In this document: piece by piece, positions 16,801-26,041 of the stretch
Numbering within the stretch: position 1 is the first letter of the stretch
How the letters are laid out: every line of letters begins with the position of its first letter
NCBI RefSeq assembly: GCF_039524015.1
Contig: NZ_BAAAGF010000003.1
Span: 124,001-188,000 of the forward strand
Length of the DNA: 64,000 nucleotides
From: Gaetbulibacter_B jejuensis
GTDB taxonomy: Bacteria > Bacteroidota > Bacteroidia > Flavobacteriales > Flavobacteriaceae
Direction: 5' to 3'
Notes under the pieces: model-generated
Databases searched by the model: none
What the model was told of the DNA's origin: nothing
The model's input: the letters and a program-made list of their open reading frames with translations, nothing else
Position numbers and translations under genes: made by a program

Positions 16801-17625
16801 ATGAAAAAAACAGCAATTATTTGTTTTAGCGCTTTAGTATTAGCTTCTTGTGTATCAAAGAAAAAATATTTAGCTCTAGAGCAAGACAATGGCGAACTAA
16901 AAAGCGAACTGACCAAAACCAAAGTAGAAAATGAAGAACTGGAAGCAAAGTTTGCAGCAATACAAGCACGTGTAGACCAGTATAACTCAAAAATAAACTC
17001 CCTTACCAAAGACAACGACTCTAAACTAGTGAATGTAGATGGCGTAGTAATGTCTGAAAACACTAAAGCGCAAATGCGCGAAACCTTAAAGAGCGTCCCT
17101 CCTGCTTACTTAATGGGTTCAAAAACTTTAAAGGACTCTATGAATGCTGCAATATCCTATAACCTTAAAAACTCGGTAGATACTATTGATGAAAGTGATG
17201 ATATTGCCATTAATATAGAAGAAACTGTAGTGATGATTTCTATTTCGGACAAGATGCTATTTAAATCGGGAAGTTATAAAGTTAGCGATAAAGCTGATGC
17301 TATTTTACAACAGATTGCTGATGTGATAAACTCTGAGGAGAGCTTAGACGTTATGGTTGAAGGACATACTGATGATAAAGCAATGGTACAAAACGCATCG
17401 GTAAAAGATAATTGGGACTTGAGTGTATTGCGTGCTACATCGGTAGTAAAAAAATTACAAAACGACTTTAATATTGCACCTGAGAAGCTTATTGCTGCAG
17501 GTAGAAGTTTTTACCAGCCTATTGCTGCTAACGACACCAAAGAAAATAGAGCTAAAAACCGTAGAACACGTATTGTGATTTTACCTAATCTTGATAAGTT
17601 TTTTGCACTTATGGCTAGCAACTAA
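16801..17625 (+). CDS. OmpA-family peptidoglycan-binding lipoprotein
   Basis: 274 residues. A lipoprotein signal peptide ends in LASC (C19 would be acylated). A coiled coil rich in Glu/Lys follows at about 27-75 (for example LEQDNGELKSELTKTKVENE). The C-terminal OmpA domain, about 145-265, contains VMVEGHTDD, NWDLSVLRATSVV and NRRTRIVI, the residues that hold diaminopimelate of peptidoglycan. It should tether the outer membrane to the wall. It is monocistronic and is closed by a strong terminator 50 bases downstream. Confidence 0.92.
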   Translation: MKKTAIICFSALVLASCVSKKKYLALEQDNGELKSELTKTKVENEELEAKFAAIQARVDQYNSKINSLTKDNDSKLVNVDGVVMSENTKAQMRETLKSVPPAYLMGSKTLKDSMNAAISYNLKNSVDTIDESDDIAINIEETVVMISISDKMLFKSGSYKVSDKADAILQQIADVINSEESLDVMVEGHTDDKAMVQNASVKDNWDLSVLRATSVVKKLQNDFNIAPEKLIAAGRSFYQPIAANDTKENRAKNRRTRIVILPNLDKFFALMASN

Positions 17626-17674
17626 TAGCTCAAACCATATTAAAACTTAACCACGTTAATTATTCCATTTAATA

Positions 17675-17706
17675 AAAGGACCGTTATTAGTTTAACGGTC
17701 TTTTTT
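17675..17706 (+). terminator. Terminator of the OmpA lipoprotein gene
   Basis: GACCGTTA (17679-17686) pairs with TAACGGTC (17693-17700) across a 6-base loop and is followed by six T's. Confidence 0.9.
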
Positions 17707-17749
17707 GTTAGTTCTTCTTAAATGTTAGGGTTTTGTTAAAAAAACTTTT

Positions 17750-17757
17750 TACATTTG
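17750..17757 (+). promoter_or_regulatory. -7 box upstream of the haloperoxidase-type gene
   Basis: An exact TACATTTG box. The -33 element is weak (a TTG only 14 bases upstream). A start near 17764 lies 30 bases before the ATG at 17794 and rules out the longer frame that would begin at 17755. Confidence 0.5.
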
Positions 17758-17793
17758 GTTTACTTTGATTACCAAACCCTAACGTATTTGCTT

Positions 17794-19989
17794 ATGAAGA
17801 ACATTACTTTACTCTTATTAGTTTTTGTATTATCATTTAGCACAACTCGTGCTCAAGAATCTGTTGCTAGAGAATGGAACGAGACTTTACTTAGTGCTAT
17901 ACGACTAGATTTTGCAAGACCTACTGTACATGCTCGTAACTTATTTCATACTTCAATAGCTATGTATGACTCTTGGGCTATTTTTGATACTACTGCTGAA
18001 ACAGTATTTTTAGGAAAAGTCTTTGGTGGCTATAACTGTGCTTTTAATGGCATAACAACACCAACAGACGTTGCTGCTGCACGCCATGAAATGATGAGTT
18101 ATGCTATGTACCGATTGTTAACCCATAGATTCGCCAATTCGCCTAACCCAGGAACAACACAACAATTGTTTGATGATCATTTTTCTAGTTTAGGATACGA
18201 TAGCAGCTTTACTTCTACTGACTATTCAATAGGTTCTTATGCTGCACTTGGTAATTATTTAGCACAAGAACTTATAGCTTTTGGGTTGCAAGATGGTGCC
18301 AATGAGCAAGGTGGCTATGCAAATGTATATTACACACCTAGCAACACACCATTAATTATGCAGTCTGGTTATTATGATGACATGAACGATATGCAAGACC
18401 CAAACCGCTGGCAACCTTTATCGTTTGACACGTTTATAGACCAAAGTGGTAATGTGTATCCTGTAGATACACCTTCGTTTTTAAGTCCTGAATGGGGAGC
18501 AGTTACACCATTTTGCTTAAAACCAACCGATCTTGATATTTTAAACGATGGTTTTGATTGTTATGTATATAACGACCCAGGACCACCAGCTTATATTCAA
18601 AATTCTAATGAAGATGGATTTGATGACCCTTACAAATGGAACTTTTCATTAGTAGCTTCATGGTCTTCACATTTAGACCCTGACGACCCAACACTAATTG
18701 ATATATCACCAGCATCTATAGGTAATATTGATTTTGCAAGCTTACCAACTACTTTTGAAGAATATAAAGTATTTTATGATTTTATGGAAGGTGGTGACCC
18801 AAGCCCAGGATATACCGTAAATCCGTCAACAGGATTACCATATACACCACAAATGGTAAAACGAGGTGATTATGGACGTATACTTGCTGAGTTTTGGGCA
18901 GATGGACCAGACTCTGAAACACCACCAGGACACTGGTTTACAATATTAAATTATGTAACTGACCATCCTGAATTAGAAAAACGTATAGGAGGTGTAGGCC
19001 CAATTGTAGATGACCTAGAATGGGATGTAAAGAGTTATTTAGCTCTTGGTGGTTCAGTACACGATTGCGCAGTAAATATTTGGGGAATTAAAGGTTATTA
19101 TGACTATGTACGACCAGTATCTGCTATTCGTTATATGGCTTGGAAAGGACAAAGTAGTGATATGTCGTTACCAAGTTACGATCCACATGGCTTACCATTA
19201 ATACCTGGACGCATTGAACTTATTGAAGCTGGAGATCCGCTAGCTGGTTCGGGAGATGAGAACGTAGGAAAGATTAAAATATATGCTTGGAAAGGACCTG
19301 ATTATATTAGTGATCCTGAAACTGATATTGCACATGTAGATTGGATATTAGGTACACGTTGGTGGCCCTACCAAAGACCCAGTTTTGTATCTCCTCCATT
19401 TGCTGGGTATTTATCTGGTCACTCAACATTTTCAAGAGCTGCAGCAGAAACTTTGACTTTATTTACTGGTGACGCTTATTTTCCTGGAGGAATGGGAGTT
19501 TTTGATGCTGACCAAAACCAATTTTTAGTGTTCGAAGAAGGTCCGTCACAAAACATTGAGCTACAGTGGGCAACCTATAAAGATGCATCAGACCAATGTA
19601 GTTTATCTCGTATTTGGGGTGGAATTCATCCACCTATTGATGATATTAGAGGACGAATTATAGGTAATAAAATTGGCGTAGAAGCTTACAATTTAGCTAC
19701 TCAGTATTTTAACGGAACACTTAACACTCAAGAACAGGAATTTGAGACTAGTAGTATTAGGCTTTATCCTGTTCCTTTCAAAGAAGAATTACACGTATCT
19801 CATAATTTTAGTGGTACTTTACAGTTGTCATTGTATAGCTTAGATGGTAAGCAAATACTAGATACTACCGTTACTAATAATGGTCCTACTTCCCTATCCT
19901 TAAACAATTTATCAACTGGTGTGTATGTAGCAAAGTTTATTGACGCCAACAACCACATTGTAGACGTTAAAAAAATTGTTAAAAACTAG
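17794..19989 (+). CDS. T9SS-secreted vanadium-dependent haloperoxidase/PAP2-family protein
   Basis: 731 residues. The signal peptide MKNITLLLLVFVLSFSTTRA fixes the start. All three parts of the vanadate/PAP2 active-site signature are present: K-x6-RP (KGYYDYVRP, near nt 19090-19116), SGHS (near 19414) and SR-x5-H-x3-D (SRIWGGIHPPID, near 19600). These residues bind vanadate in haloperoxidases or phosphate in acid phosphatases. The last 75 residues are a T9SS type A sorting domain (LYPVPFKEELHV, then GVYVAKFIDANN and KKIVKN), so the protein is exported through the outer membrane. Which chemistry it performs cannot be read from sequence. Confidence 0.88.
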   Translation: MKNITLLLLVFVLSFSTTRAQESVAREWNETLLSAIRLDFARPTVHARNLFHTSIAMYDSWAIFDTTAETVFLGKVFGGYNCAFNGITTPTDVAAARHEMMSYAMYRLLTHRFANSPNPGTTQQLFDDHFSSLGYDSSFTSTDYSIGSYAALGNYLAQELIAFGLQDGANEQGGYANVYYTPSNTPLIMQSGYYDDMNDMQDPNRWQPLSFDTFIDQSGNVYPVDTPSFLSPEWGAVTPFCLKPTDLDILNDGFDCYVYNDPGPPAYIQNSNEDGFDDPYKWNFSLVASWSSHLDPDDPTLIDISPASIGNIDFASLPTTFEEYKVFYDFMEGGDPSPGYTVNPSTGLPYTPQMVKRGDYGRILAEFWADGPDSETPPGHWFTILNYVTDHPELEKRIGGVGPIVDDLEWDVKSYLALGGSVHDCAVNIWGIKGYYDYVRPVSAIRYMAWKGQSSDMSLPSYDPHGLPLIPGRIELIEAGDPLAGSGDENVGKIKIYAWKGPDYISDPETDIAHVDWILGTRWWPYQRPSFVSPPFAGYLSGHSTFSRAAAETLTLFTGDAYFPGGMGVFDADQNQFLVFEEGPSQNIELQWATYKDASDQCSLSRIWGGIHPPIDDIRGRIIGNKIGVEAYNLATQYFNGTLNTQEQEFETSSIRLYPVPFKEELHVSHNFSGTLQLSLYSLDGKQILDTTVTNNGPTSLSLNNLSTGVYVAKFIDANNHIVDVKKIVKN

Positions 19990-20036
19990 ATAAAACACTT
20001 TACATAAGGTACTTTTGTAGTAAAATAAAGTACCTT

Positions 20037-20327
20037 ATGTTTTCATTGTTTAATACCTTTAGAATTGTCGCCTTTTTAGAAGGTCTTTCTTACATTTTAT
20101 TACTATTTATTGCAACTCCTATAAAGTATCTTGCTGACGACCCACAGTATGTAAAACTATTGGGTATGCCTCATGGTTTATTATTTATTGCTTATATTAT
20201 CCTAGCGATAATGGTAGGAAGTGAAATGAACTGGAGCAAGAAAACATCAGCAATAGTACTCGTAGCTTCAATTATACCATTTGGTACTTTTTACATTGAA
20301 AAAAAATATTTAAAGACTGCTAAGTAA
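20037..20327 (+). CDS. DUF3817 integral membrane protein
   Basis: 96 residues with three hydrophobic segments. It begins FNTFRIVAFLEGLSYILLLF and contains GMPHGLLFIAYI, both hallmarks of the DUF3817 family (YdzA-like). Function unknown. Its stop codon overlaps the start of the MscS gene by one base (TAATG), so the two are translationally coupled. Confidence 0.88.
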   Translation: MFSLFNTFRIVAFLEGLSYILLLFIATPIKYLADDPQYVKLLGMPHGLLFIAYIILAIMVGSEMNWSKKTSAIVLVASIIPFGTFYIEKKYLKTAK

Positions 20328-21568
20328 TGCAAGACATTCAGTGCTTTTTTTATGATCTTTTTGTAGCCTCTGGAGTTTCAGAAACTGCTGCGAAGTATTT
20401 AAACATGCTATGTTTATTGATTATATTATCAATACTACTGTTTATTGCTGATAGAATAGCACGCAGAATTATTATTCGGTTTTCTACTGCTTTTTCAGAA
20501 AGAACTAAAACCGATTTTGACAACCTTTTAGTAAGTCATCGTGCACCAAGACGCATTGCGCACCTTGTTCCGTTAGTGCTTACCATTAATTTGTTTCCTA
20601 TTGTTTTTCAAGATTTTCCACATTTTGAAAAATACATCATAATGATTCTTAAGGTGTATGGTATTTTACTCACCATCTGGATTATAAGAAGTGTATTAAA
20701 AACTTTTGAATCATACTTTAAAACCTTACCACGACTAAAAGACAAGCCTATTGACAGCTACATACAAGTAGCTATGTTATTTATTTGGATTATAGGTGTA
20801 GCTTCTATTCTTGCAATATTAATCAATCTGTCGTTTATTAAGTTCTTTACCACATTAGGAGCAGCTTCAGCAGTATTGCTTTTAATTTTTAAGGATACTA
20901 TTTTAGGTTTTGTAGCTAGTATACAAGTAGCCATAAACGATACTGTACGTATTGGTGACTGGATTACTATGGAAAAATATGGCGCTGATGGAGATGTGAT
21001 TGAGATTAACCTATCTACTGTACAAGTGCAGAACTTTGACATGACTATTACCAACATTCCAACCTATGCACTAATCTCTGATTCGTTTAAAAACTGGAGA
21101 GGTATGCAAGCTTCAGGTGGTAGACGTATAAAGCGCTCTATACTACTAAAAGGAAAAAGCGTTAGCTATCTTACTGATGAGCAAATAGAACGTTTTAAAA
21201 AAATACAGTTGATTACCGAGTACCTAAACCAGCGTCAAAATGATATTTTAAAATCTAATGAAGAACGTGGAGCAGATAAATCGGTTCTAATTAATGGTAG
21301 AAACTTAACAAACCTAGGTGTATTTAGAAAGTATTTACAATCGTATATTGAAGGTCACTCGGCAATTAATAAAGACATGTTTATTATGGTACGCCAATTA
21401 GCGCCAACACCACAAGGTTTACCATTAGAAATCTATTGTTTTAGTAGTGATAAACGCTGGCAAAACTATGAGTATATCATGTCTGATATTTTTGACCATG
21501 CTTTAGCAGCAGTACCTTATTTTGACTTAGAACTGTTTGAGCTAACAACAGGGATTATTAACGAGTAA
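20327..21568 (+). CDS. MscS-family mechanosensitive ion channel (YbdG-like)
   Basis: 413 residues. Four or five membrane segments fill residues 20-190, and the pore-lining helix is followed by the conserved beta-domain start (FKDTILGFVASIQVAINDTVRIGDWI near residues 187-212). The long C-terminal cytosolic part and the segment NFDMTITNIPTYALISDSFKNWRGM match the YbdG group, not the small MscS proper. It should release solutes on membrane tension. It is coupled to the DUF3817 gene and converges with the thioesterase gene, with only 3 bases between stops. Confidence 0.92.
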   Translation: MQDIQCFFYDLFVASGVSETAAKYLNMLCLLIILSILLFIADRIARRIIIRFSTAFSERTKTDFDNLLVSHRAPRRIAHLVPLVLTINLFPIVFQDFPHFEKYIIMILKVYGILLTIWIIRSVLKTFESYFKTLPRLKDKPIDSYIQVAMLFIWIIGVASILAILINLSFIKFFTTLGAASAVLLLIFKDTILGFVASIQVAINDTVRIGDWITMEKYGADGDVIEINLSTVQVQNFDMTITNIPTYALISDSFKNWRGMQASGGRRIKRSILLKGKSVSYLTDEQIERFKKIQLITEYLNQRQNDILKSNEERGADKSVLINGRNLTNLGVFRKYLQSYIEGHSAINKDMFIMVRQLAPTPQGLPLEIYCFSSDKRWQNYEYIMSDIFDHALAAVPYFDLELFELTTGIINE

Positions 21569-21571
21569 ATG

Positions 21572-21961
21572 CTACTCTTCTAGCCTATCTTTTACAAACT
21601 CTACTTTGGTTTTACCATGAGGAGCAGGTTTACCGTCTTCACCAAGGTTTACCATAATGATGTTATCAACTGTTAAAATGGTTTCTCTAGTCATTTTGTT
21701 ACGCACTTCGCATTTCATTGTTAAAGAAGTTCTACCAAATTTTAGGACTTCGATACCAATTTCGATAATATCACCCTGTTTTGCTGATGACATAAAATTG
21801 ATTTCAGAAATGTATTTAGTTACAATTTTAGAGTTTTCTAACTGAATGATAGTATACAATGCAGCTTCTTCGTCAATCCAAGCTAGTAACTGTCCTCCAA
21901 ATAAGGTTTGGTTTGGGTTTAGGTCTTCGGGTTTTACCCATTTGCGTGTGTGAAATCTCAT
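21572..21961 (-). CDS. Acyl-CoA thioesterase, hotdog fold
   Basis: 129 residues forming a single hotdog domain. The segment NPNQTLFGGQLLAWIDEEAALY (about residues 17-38) carries the conserved Asn and Gly-Gly before the hot-dog helix, as in YciA/acyl-CoA hydrolases. Expected activity is hydrolysis of acyl-CoA to free acid and CoA in the cytosol. It lies 3 bases after the DUF72 gene, so the two are probably one transcript. Confidence 0.9.
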   Translation of the reverse strand: MRFHTRKWVKPEDLNPNQTLFGGQLLAWIDEEAALYTIIQLENSKIVTKYISEINFMSSAKQGDIIEIGIEVLKFGRTSLTMKCEVRNKMTRETILTVDNIIMVNLGEDGKPAPHGKTKVEFVKDRLEE

Positions 21962-21964
21962 CTA

Positions 21965-22858
21965 TTAAAATAATGTGTTTGTACTTTGATTACCCATTTG
22001 CGGAACAACTAAATCGGTTCCTAATGTGGCGTTTAATTGTTTTATAAAATATGCTGATAATAAAGGTGATGCTTTTTCAATGTTTTGATGCACAAAAAAA
22101 TCTATTTCCTTAATGCCTTGTGATTTCCATTCGTTGAGACGTTTTACCCAATCGTCCAATCGTGTGTAATCGCTTTCATGGTTGGCTCCTACATAACGTA
22201 CAAAAGCTGTAGCGTTGGTTAATCGCATGTGCATAAGATCGCGACGACCAGCAGTATCGACAATTACATTTGAAATATTATTGGATTCCAATAAACCGTA
22301 TAACTGATTTGCTACTACTTCGTCGTTATACCAATTGGTATGTCTAAACTCAATAGCCAAAGGGACTTCTTTAGGCCAACTTTCAACAAAATGAACTACT
22401 CGTTCAAAATCTTTTGGTGCAAAATTATTATGCATTTGTAAAAAGATAGTTCCTAACTTCTCTTTTAAGTTAGACGCATTATACAAATAGTTTTCCACAA
22501 CTGCTTTAACCTCGTTTAAACGTTTCCAATGGCTAATTTCTTGATTTAGTTTTGGAAAGAATTTAAAGTTCTTAGGTGTTTTCTCATACCAAGTTTCAAA
22601 CTGTTCTGCAGGAAAAATACGATAGAATGTTGCATTAAGCTCTATGGAGTTGAACTGTGTAGAATAATACGCTAGTTCATCTTTTGTGCCTCTTGGATAA
22701 AAGCCTTTAAGGTCTGCTCTATTCCACTTTGCACAACCAACATAAACGCTTGGAAAATTATCATCTTTAACTGCGTTTAACACTCTTAATGTATCTATGT
22801 GGTCATTAGGAAAGGTAAAGTCTATATCTTGAGGGTTGCTAACACTTCCAAATTTCAT
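21965..22858 (-). CDS. DUF72 family protein (TIM-barrel, YecE-like)
   Basis: 297 residues from the Met at 22858. I prefer this start to the ATG at 22882 because an exact minus-strand -7 box (TATCTTTG at 22891-22884) would put the transcript start near 22878. DUF72 signatures are VYVGCAKWNR, YSTQFNSIELNATFYRIF, TPKNFKFFPKLNQEISHWKRL and VPLAIEFRHTNWYN. The family adopts a TIM-barrel-like fold; its biochemical role is not established. Confidence 0.9.
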   Translation of the reverse strand: MKFGSVSNPQDIDFTFPNDHIDTLRVLNAVKDDNFPSVYVGCAKWNRADLKGFYPRGTKDELAYYSTQFNSIELNATFYRIFPAEQFETWYEKTPKNFKFFPKLNQEISHWKRLNEVKAVVENYLYNASNLKEKLGTIFLQMHNNFAPKDFERVVHFVESWPKEVPLAIEFRHTNWYNDEVVANQLYGLLESNNISNVIVDTAGRRDLMHMRLTNATAFVRYVGANHESDYTRLDDWVKRLNEWKSQGIKEIDFFVHQNIEKASPLLSAYFIKQLNATLGTDLVVPQMGNQSTNTLF

Positions 22859-23044
22859 TTTGAACTCATTTTTTAAATGCATTCAAAGATACGCAAAAGC
22901 AGTCATACCACTTATTACAATCCATATCAAAGACTTATATTATTATCAGTAGAATCAATATTGTTAATAACGCAGTTAACAACATATTTTGAAGTGACTC
23001 TTATGCAGAGTCTTAATTTATATTTTTAATAAAACAAAAGTTCC

Positions 23045-23458
23045 ATGTCAAACAGATCTACACAATTAGAACAGATTCGTCCTGTTATTTCTTCGGCTTT
23101 AGTACATGATAATATGAGTAGCGATGAACGCTTCCAAAACAACACTTTACGACCTGTAATAAAATTGCAAAGTGACTTGTTTATTGAAGTGTTTAAAAAC
23201 TATGTTTCAAAACACAAAAATGTGTTTTACGACTTGTCGCATACTAAACAATTGGACTATATAGAGAATGCCATACATAAGGATATGAAGTTTAGAAACT
23301 CCTTAAAGGGTATGATTATAGGACAGTTTACAATTGAAGAGTACCGTATTTATATTCAAAACTCTTCAGCTTTAAACAAGCGCATGATGAACATCGTAAA
23401 AGAAGGTTTTATAAATAATATTCAACTTTTTCAGCATCCTATTGCTAAGGCTATATAA
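23045..23458 (+). CDS. Conserved flavobacterial protein of unknown function
   Basis: 137 residues, predicted soluble and mostly helical, with no signal peptide. It has the charged core LRPVIKLQSDLFIEVFKNYV and the segment FRNSLKGMIIGQFTIEEY. I recall homologues labelled 'glyoxalase' in databases, but nothing of the glyoxalase fold or its metal ligands is visible, so I reject the name. Its stop overlaps the start of the GreA/GreB-like gene (TAATG), which links the two in function. Confidence 0.75.
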   Translation: MSNRSTQLEQIRPVISSALVHDNMSSDERFQNNTLRPVIKLQSDLFIEVFKNYVSKHKNVFYDLSHTKQLDYIENAIHKDMKFRNSLKGMIIGQFTIEEYRIYIQNSSALNKRMMNIVKEGFINNIQLFQHPIAKAI

Positions 23459-23901
23459 TGATTAAACACGAATTACTAGACGCTTGTTTTAGCTACGTTA
23501 ACAAGCGTATATCGAGTTATAAAGACGAGATAGAGACCATAAAAGAGTCTATTGAAAATAATGACAAAAGCAATGATGAGGATGACGACTCAGGTAACGG
23601 AAAGCTTTTTAACGACTTAGAAAAAAACGCTCAGTACCTTAGTGATGCTACCAAAATGCTAGACATCTTAAAACTTATTAACCCAAAAACGGTAAATGAC
23701 TATGTGGTTTTAGGCAGCTTAGTGAAAACCTCAAGCACTTCTTTTTTTATTGCTGTAAGCGTTGGTAAGGTTGAACTTGCCAATGATAGCTTTTTTGTGA
23801 TTTCTAAGTCTTCACCCATTGGTGAACTCTTGATGGGAAAAACCAAAGGCGATGTTATTAGCTTTAACGGAACTACATATACCATTACTGAGGTTAGTTG
23901 A
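23458..23901 (+). CDS. GreA/GreB-like protein with an N-terminal coiled coil
   Basis: 147 residues. The N-terminal half is a charged helical hairpin with an acidic insertion (ENNDKSNDEDDDSGNG, about 36-50). The C-terminal half resembles the FKBP-like domain of transcript cleavage factors, ending SSPIGELLMGKTKGDVISF then GTTYTITEV. True GreA has acidic residues at the tip of a longer coiled coil; here the acidic stretch is in the same relative place. It may bind RNA polymerase, but this is inference. Coupled to the unknown gene upstream. Confidence 0.75.
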   Translation: MIKHELLDACFSYVNKRISSYKDEIETIKESIENNDKSNDEDDDSGNGKLFNDLEKNAQYLSDATKMLDILKLINPKTVNDYVVLGSLVKTSSTSFFIAVSVGKVELANDSFFVISKSSPIGELLMGKTKGDVISFNGTTYTITEVS

Positions 23902-23976
23902 TATTTGAGAAAGTGAATTTGTCGCTTTTCATAACCCATTACACAAAAAAATCATAACACATTAAAAACAAACTAA

Positions 23977-24402
23977 ATGCACAATAATCAACCAAATGAA
24001 AGTCAAAAACTAATTTTAGCCGAAAAAGGAACAAGGTTTGGACATAATATAATTGACACTATTGGATTTTATTTTATTGTTTTCTTACATGCAATGGTAT
24101 TAGATGAATGGTTAGGGATTATACCAGAAGAAGGTTCAGATTGGTTTGTGTTTTATTTCTTTTTTCTATATGTGATGTATCATGCCTTATTTGAACATTT
24201 TTTCGGAAAAACACCTGGTAAATTTTTAACGAAAACTAAAGTTGTAAAAAATGACGGAAACAAGCCTTCATTTATGAATATTCTTGGACGAAATACAGCT
24301 AGACTTATTCCTTTTGATCCATTGTCATTTTTGTTTTCAGATAGAGGTTGGCACGATCAAATATCTAACACTTATGTTATAGTAGATAAAAAGAAAGAAT
24401 AG
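23977..24402 (+). CDS. RDD-family membrane protein
   Basis: 141 residues with three hydrophobic segments. The first segment has the RDD-like pattern (GTRFGHNIIDTIGFYFIVFL), and the later segment FEHFFGKTPGKFLTKTKVV has the KTPGK motif usual in the family. RDD proteins are small integral membrane proteins, some of which act as sodium-proton antiporters; the role here is unknown. Confidence 0.82.
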   Translation: MHNNQPNESQKLILAEKGTRFGHNIIDTIGFYFIVFLHAMVLDEWLGIIPEEGSDWFVFYFFFLYVMYHALFEHFFGKTPGKFLTKTKVVKNDGNKPSFMNILGRNTARLIPFDPLSFLFSDRGWHDQISNTYVIVDKKKE

Positions 24403-24512
24403 AATAACATCTTATAACAACTAGTTTAAACCTAAGATGAATTAAATCTTATTTGTTATCTTTCACAAAACGAGTCGTACACAAAATCTATTTTCTAACA
24501 TTTTAAAATTAA

Positions 24513-25202
24513 ATGAAAAGAATAATTTTATTATTTTTCTTAGTAGTATTACTCTCTTGTGGAGTTCAAAAAAACACTGTTGCTCCAAAGAATTCTGTTA
24601 GTTTTTTCCCTGAATTAAATCAAATAAGAAATTCAGAAATAGGTGTTACCCTTACTTCAAAAGAAATTGGCTTCATGTATGATGCAATAGAAATCACAAA
24701 AGCATTTGAAATCAAGTATGATAATTTATTAGAGAATATTGAGGAAGGTCAGATTTTTATTAATGAATACTCTACAAAAAATTATAATCTATACAGTAAT
24801 CATTATAATTTGAATTATGGTATAGCAATAGCAAAAGAAGGCAATAGCACTTTAATTTTTACAATCAACAACAGTGATGGAATTTACCAAACTAGTTTTA
24901 GTCAATCTGGAATTAACTTCATAGAACCTAATGACGAAATAGAGTTTAATTACACCAAAGTAAAAGCAAAAAAGAAAGATTACTTCAAACAGGAGTTTAT
25001 TTATAACGGTCGTATAGCTAATTCCCTTAAATTTATTTATCGAGAATATATAAATGATTATGCTAGACCTGCTTTCAGTCAAGATATACAGTATGATTTA
25101 TCTGAAAGCAATATTATTGGATTTCAAGGATTGCGGATTAAAATTATAAATGCGTCAAACACAAATATTGAATACATGGTTTTAGATCATTTTGCGAAAT
25201 AA
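24513..25202 (+). CDS. Predicted lipoprotein of unknown function
   Basis: 229 residues. The N-terminus MKRIILLFFLVVLLSC is a lipoprotein signal with Cys16. The remainder is soluble, rich in beta-type alternation and Asn/Tyr. I recognise no domain. It is a single gene flanked by RDD (same strand, 110 bases upstream) and a convergent DUF2461 gene. Confidence 0.7.
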   Translation: MKRIILLFFLVVLLSCGVQKNTVAPKNSVSFFPELNQIRNSEIGVTLTSKEIGFMYDAIEITKAFEIKYDNLLENIEEGQIFINEYSTKNYNLYSNHYNLNYGIAIAKEGNSTLIFTINNSDGIYQTSFSQSGINFIEPNDEIEFNYTKVKAKKKDYFKQEFIYNGRIANSLKFIYREYINDYARPAFSQDIQYDLSESNIIGFQGLRIKIINASNTNIEYMVLDHFAK

Positions 25203-25271
25203 AACGCAGTACAACAATGTACAACCACAATACTGTTGAACTCTTCTAAACCTTTAGGTTTACAATTATTT

Positions 25272-25946
25272 TTAAATTATAGACTCTCCATTTATGTTTG
25301 TTGTTAACACATCGCTCATATAATCAAAATAAGGTCTTATGGCTTTAAAAGCTATATTGACTTCGTCTATAAAATTATTGCTTAACACATCTTTATCAGT
25401 ATAATTTTTGGTGAAGATGTATTGCTTTTTTCGTATTAAGTCTATTGCAGGATGTTCTTTATCAAAGCCTTTAGGCGCAGTTTTAAGTTCGTCGCCAACA
25501 AAATCTCCCCAGACTGCTTTAAATGACTTGTTGTTTATGATTTCGCGAATTTCGGTATCGTCAGCCTCAAATTCTTTTCTAATGCGCAATAAGTCTTCTT
25601 TGTTAGGTTCCCAAAACCCTGTAGCAATAAACGATTGGTTGTTTGGTGCAATATGCAAATAATAACCACCACGTAGCTCAGGCTTTTTTCTATGGAATGA
25701 TCCACCAAAATGCGTTTTGTAAGGAGTTTTGTTTTTTGAAAAACGCACATCGCGATAAATGCGAAACAGTTTAAGACGGTCAATTTCATCATGGGTTTTT
25801 AAAGCTTCAAACAATTCGTTGTACACCTTTTTGGTATTGGCTTCAATGGTTTTGAATTCTTTTTTATGGTCGTTAAACCAGTCTCTATTATTGTTTTGCT
25901 CTAATCTGTTTAAAAAATCGAAAGTGTCTTTGGAAATCGAACTCAT
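25272..25946 (-). CDS. DUF2461 (TIGR02453) family protein
   Basis: 224 residues. Family motifs are FLNRLEQNNNRDWFNDHKKEF at the start, RIYRDVRFSKNKTPYKTHFGG around 60-82, GGYYLHIAPNNQSFIATGFW around 92-112, and a C-terminal region with KAIRPYFDYM. The family is widespread and soluble, with unknown activity. Conserved Arg, Lys and His residues in the 'RFSKNKTPYKTHFGG' block suggest an enzyme or nucleic-acid contact, but that is speculation. Confidence 0.9.
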   Translation of the reverse strand: MSSISKDTFDFLNRLEQNNNRDWFNDHKKEFKTIEANTKKVYNELFEALKTHDEIDRLKLFRIYRDVRFSKNKTPYKTHFGGSFHRKKPELRGGYYLHIAPNNQSFIATGFWEPNKEDLLRIRKEFEADDTEIREIINNKSFKAVWGDFVGDELKTAPKGFDKEHPAIDLIRKKQYIFTKNYTDKDVLSNNFIDEVNIAFKAIRPYFDYMSDVLTTNINGESII

Positions 25947-25977
25947 TGGTGTTGCTTAAATTTTTATTTAAAAGTAC

Positions 25978-26006
25978 AAAAAAAGTCCTGCATAACGCAG
26001 GACTTT
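25978..26006 (-). terminator. Terminator after the small acidic lipoprotein gene
   Basis: AAAGTCCTGC (25982-25991) and GCAGGACTTT (25997-26006) pair perfectly across a 5-base loop, and the minus-strand RNA continues with a U run. It closes the leftward unit at 26042-26415. Confidence 0.85.
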
Positions 26007-26041
26007 AATTGAACTGATCATAAGAGAATTCAATTTAGTTA

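Noticed and set aside
16734..17063. A 109-codon minus-strand frame over the start of the OmpA gene
   Set aside because: It is antisense to the lipoprotein signal and coiled coil, and its hydrophobic end is the mirror of noncoding sequence.
23045..23458. Database-style name 'glyoxalase' for the 137-residue protein
   Set aside because: No glyoxalase fold motifs or metal ligands are visible.
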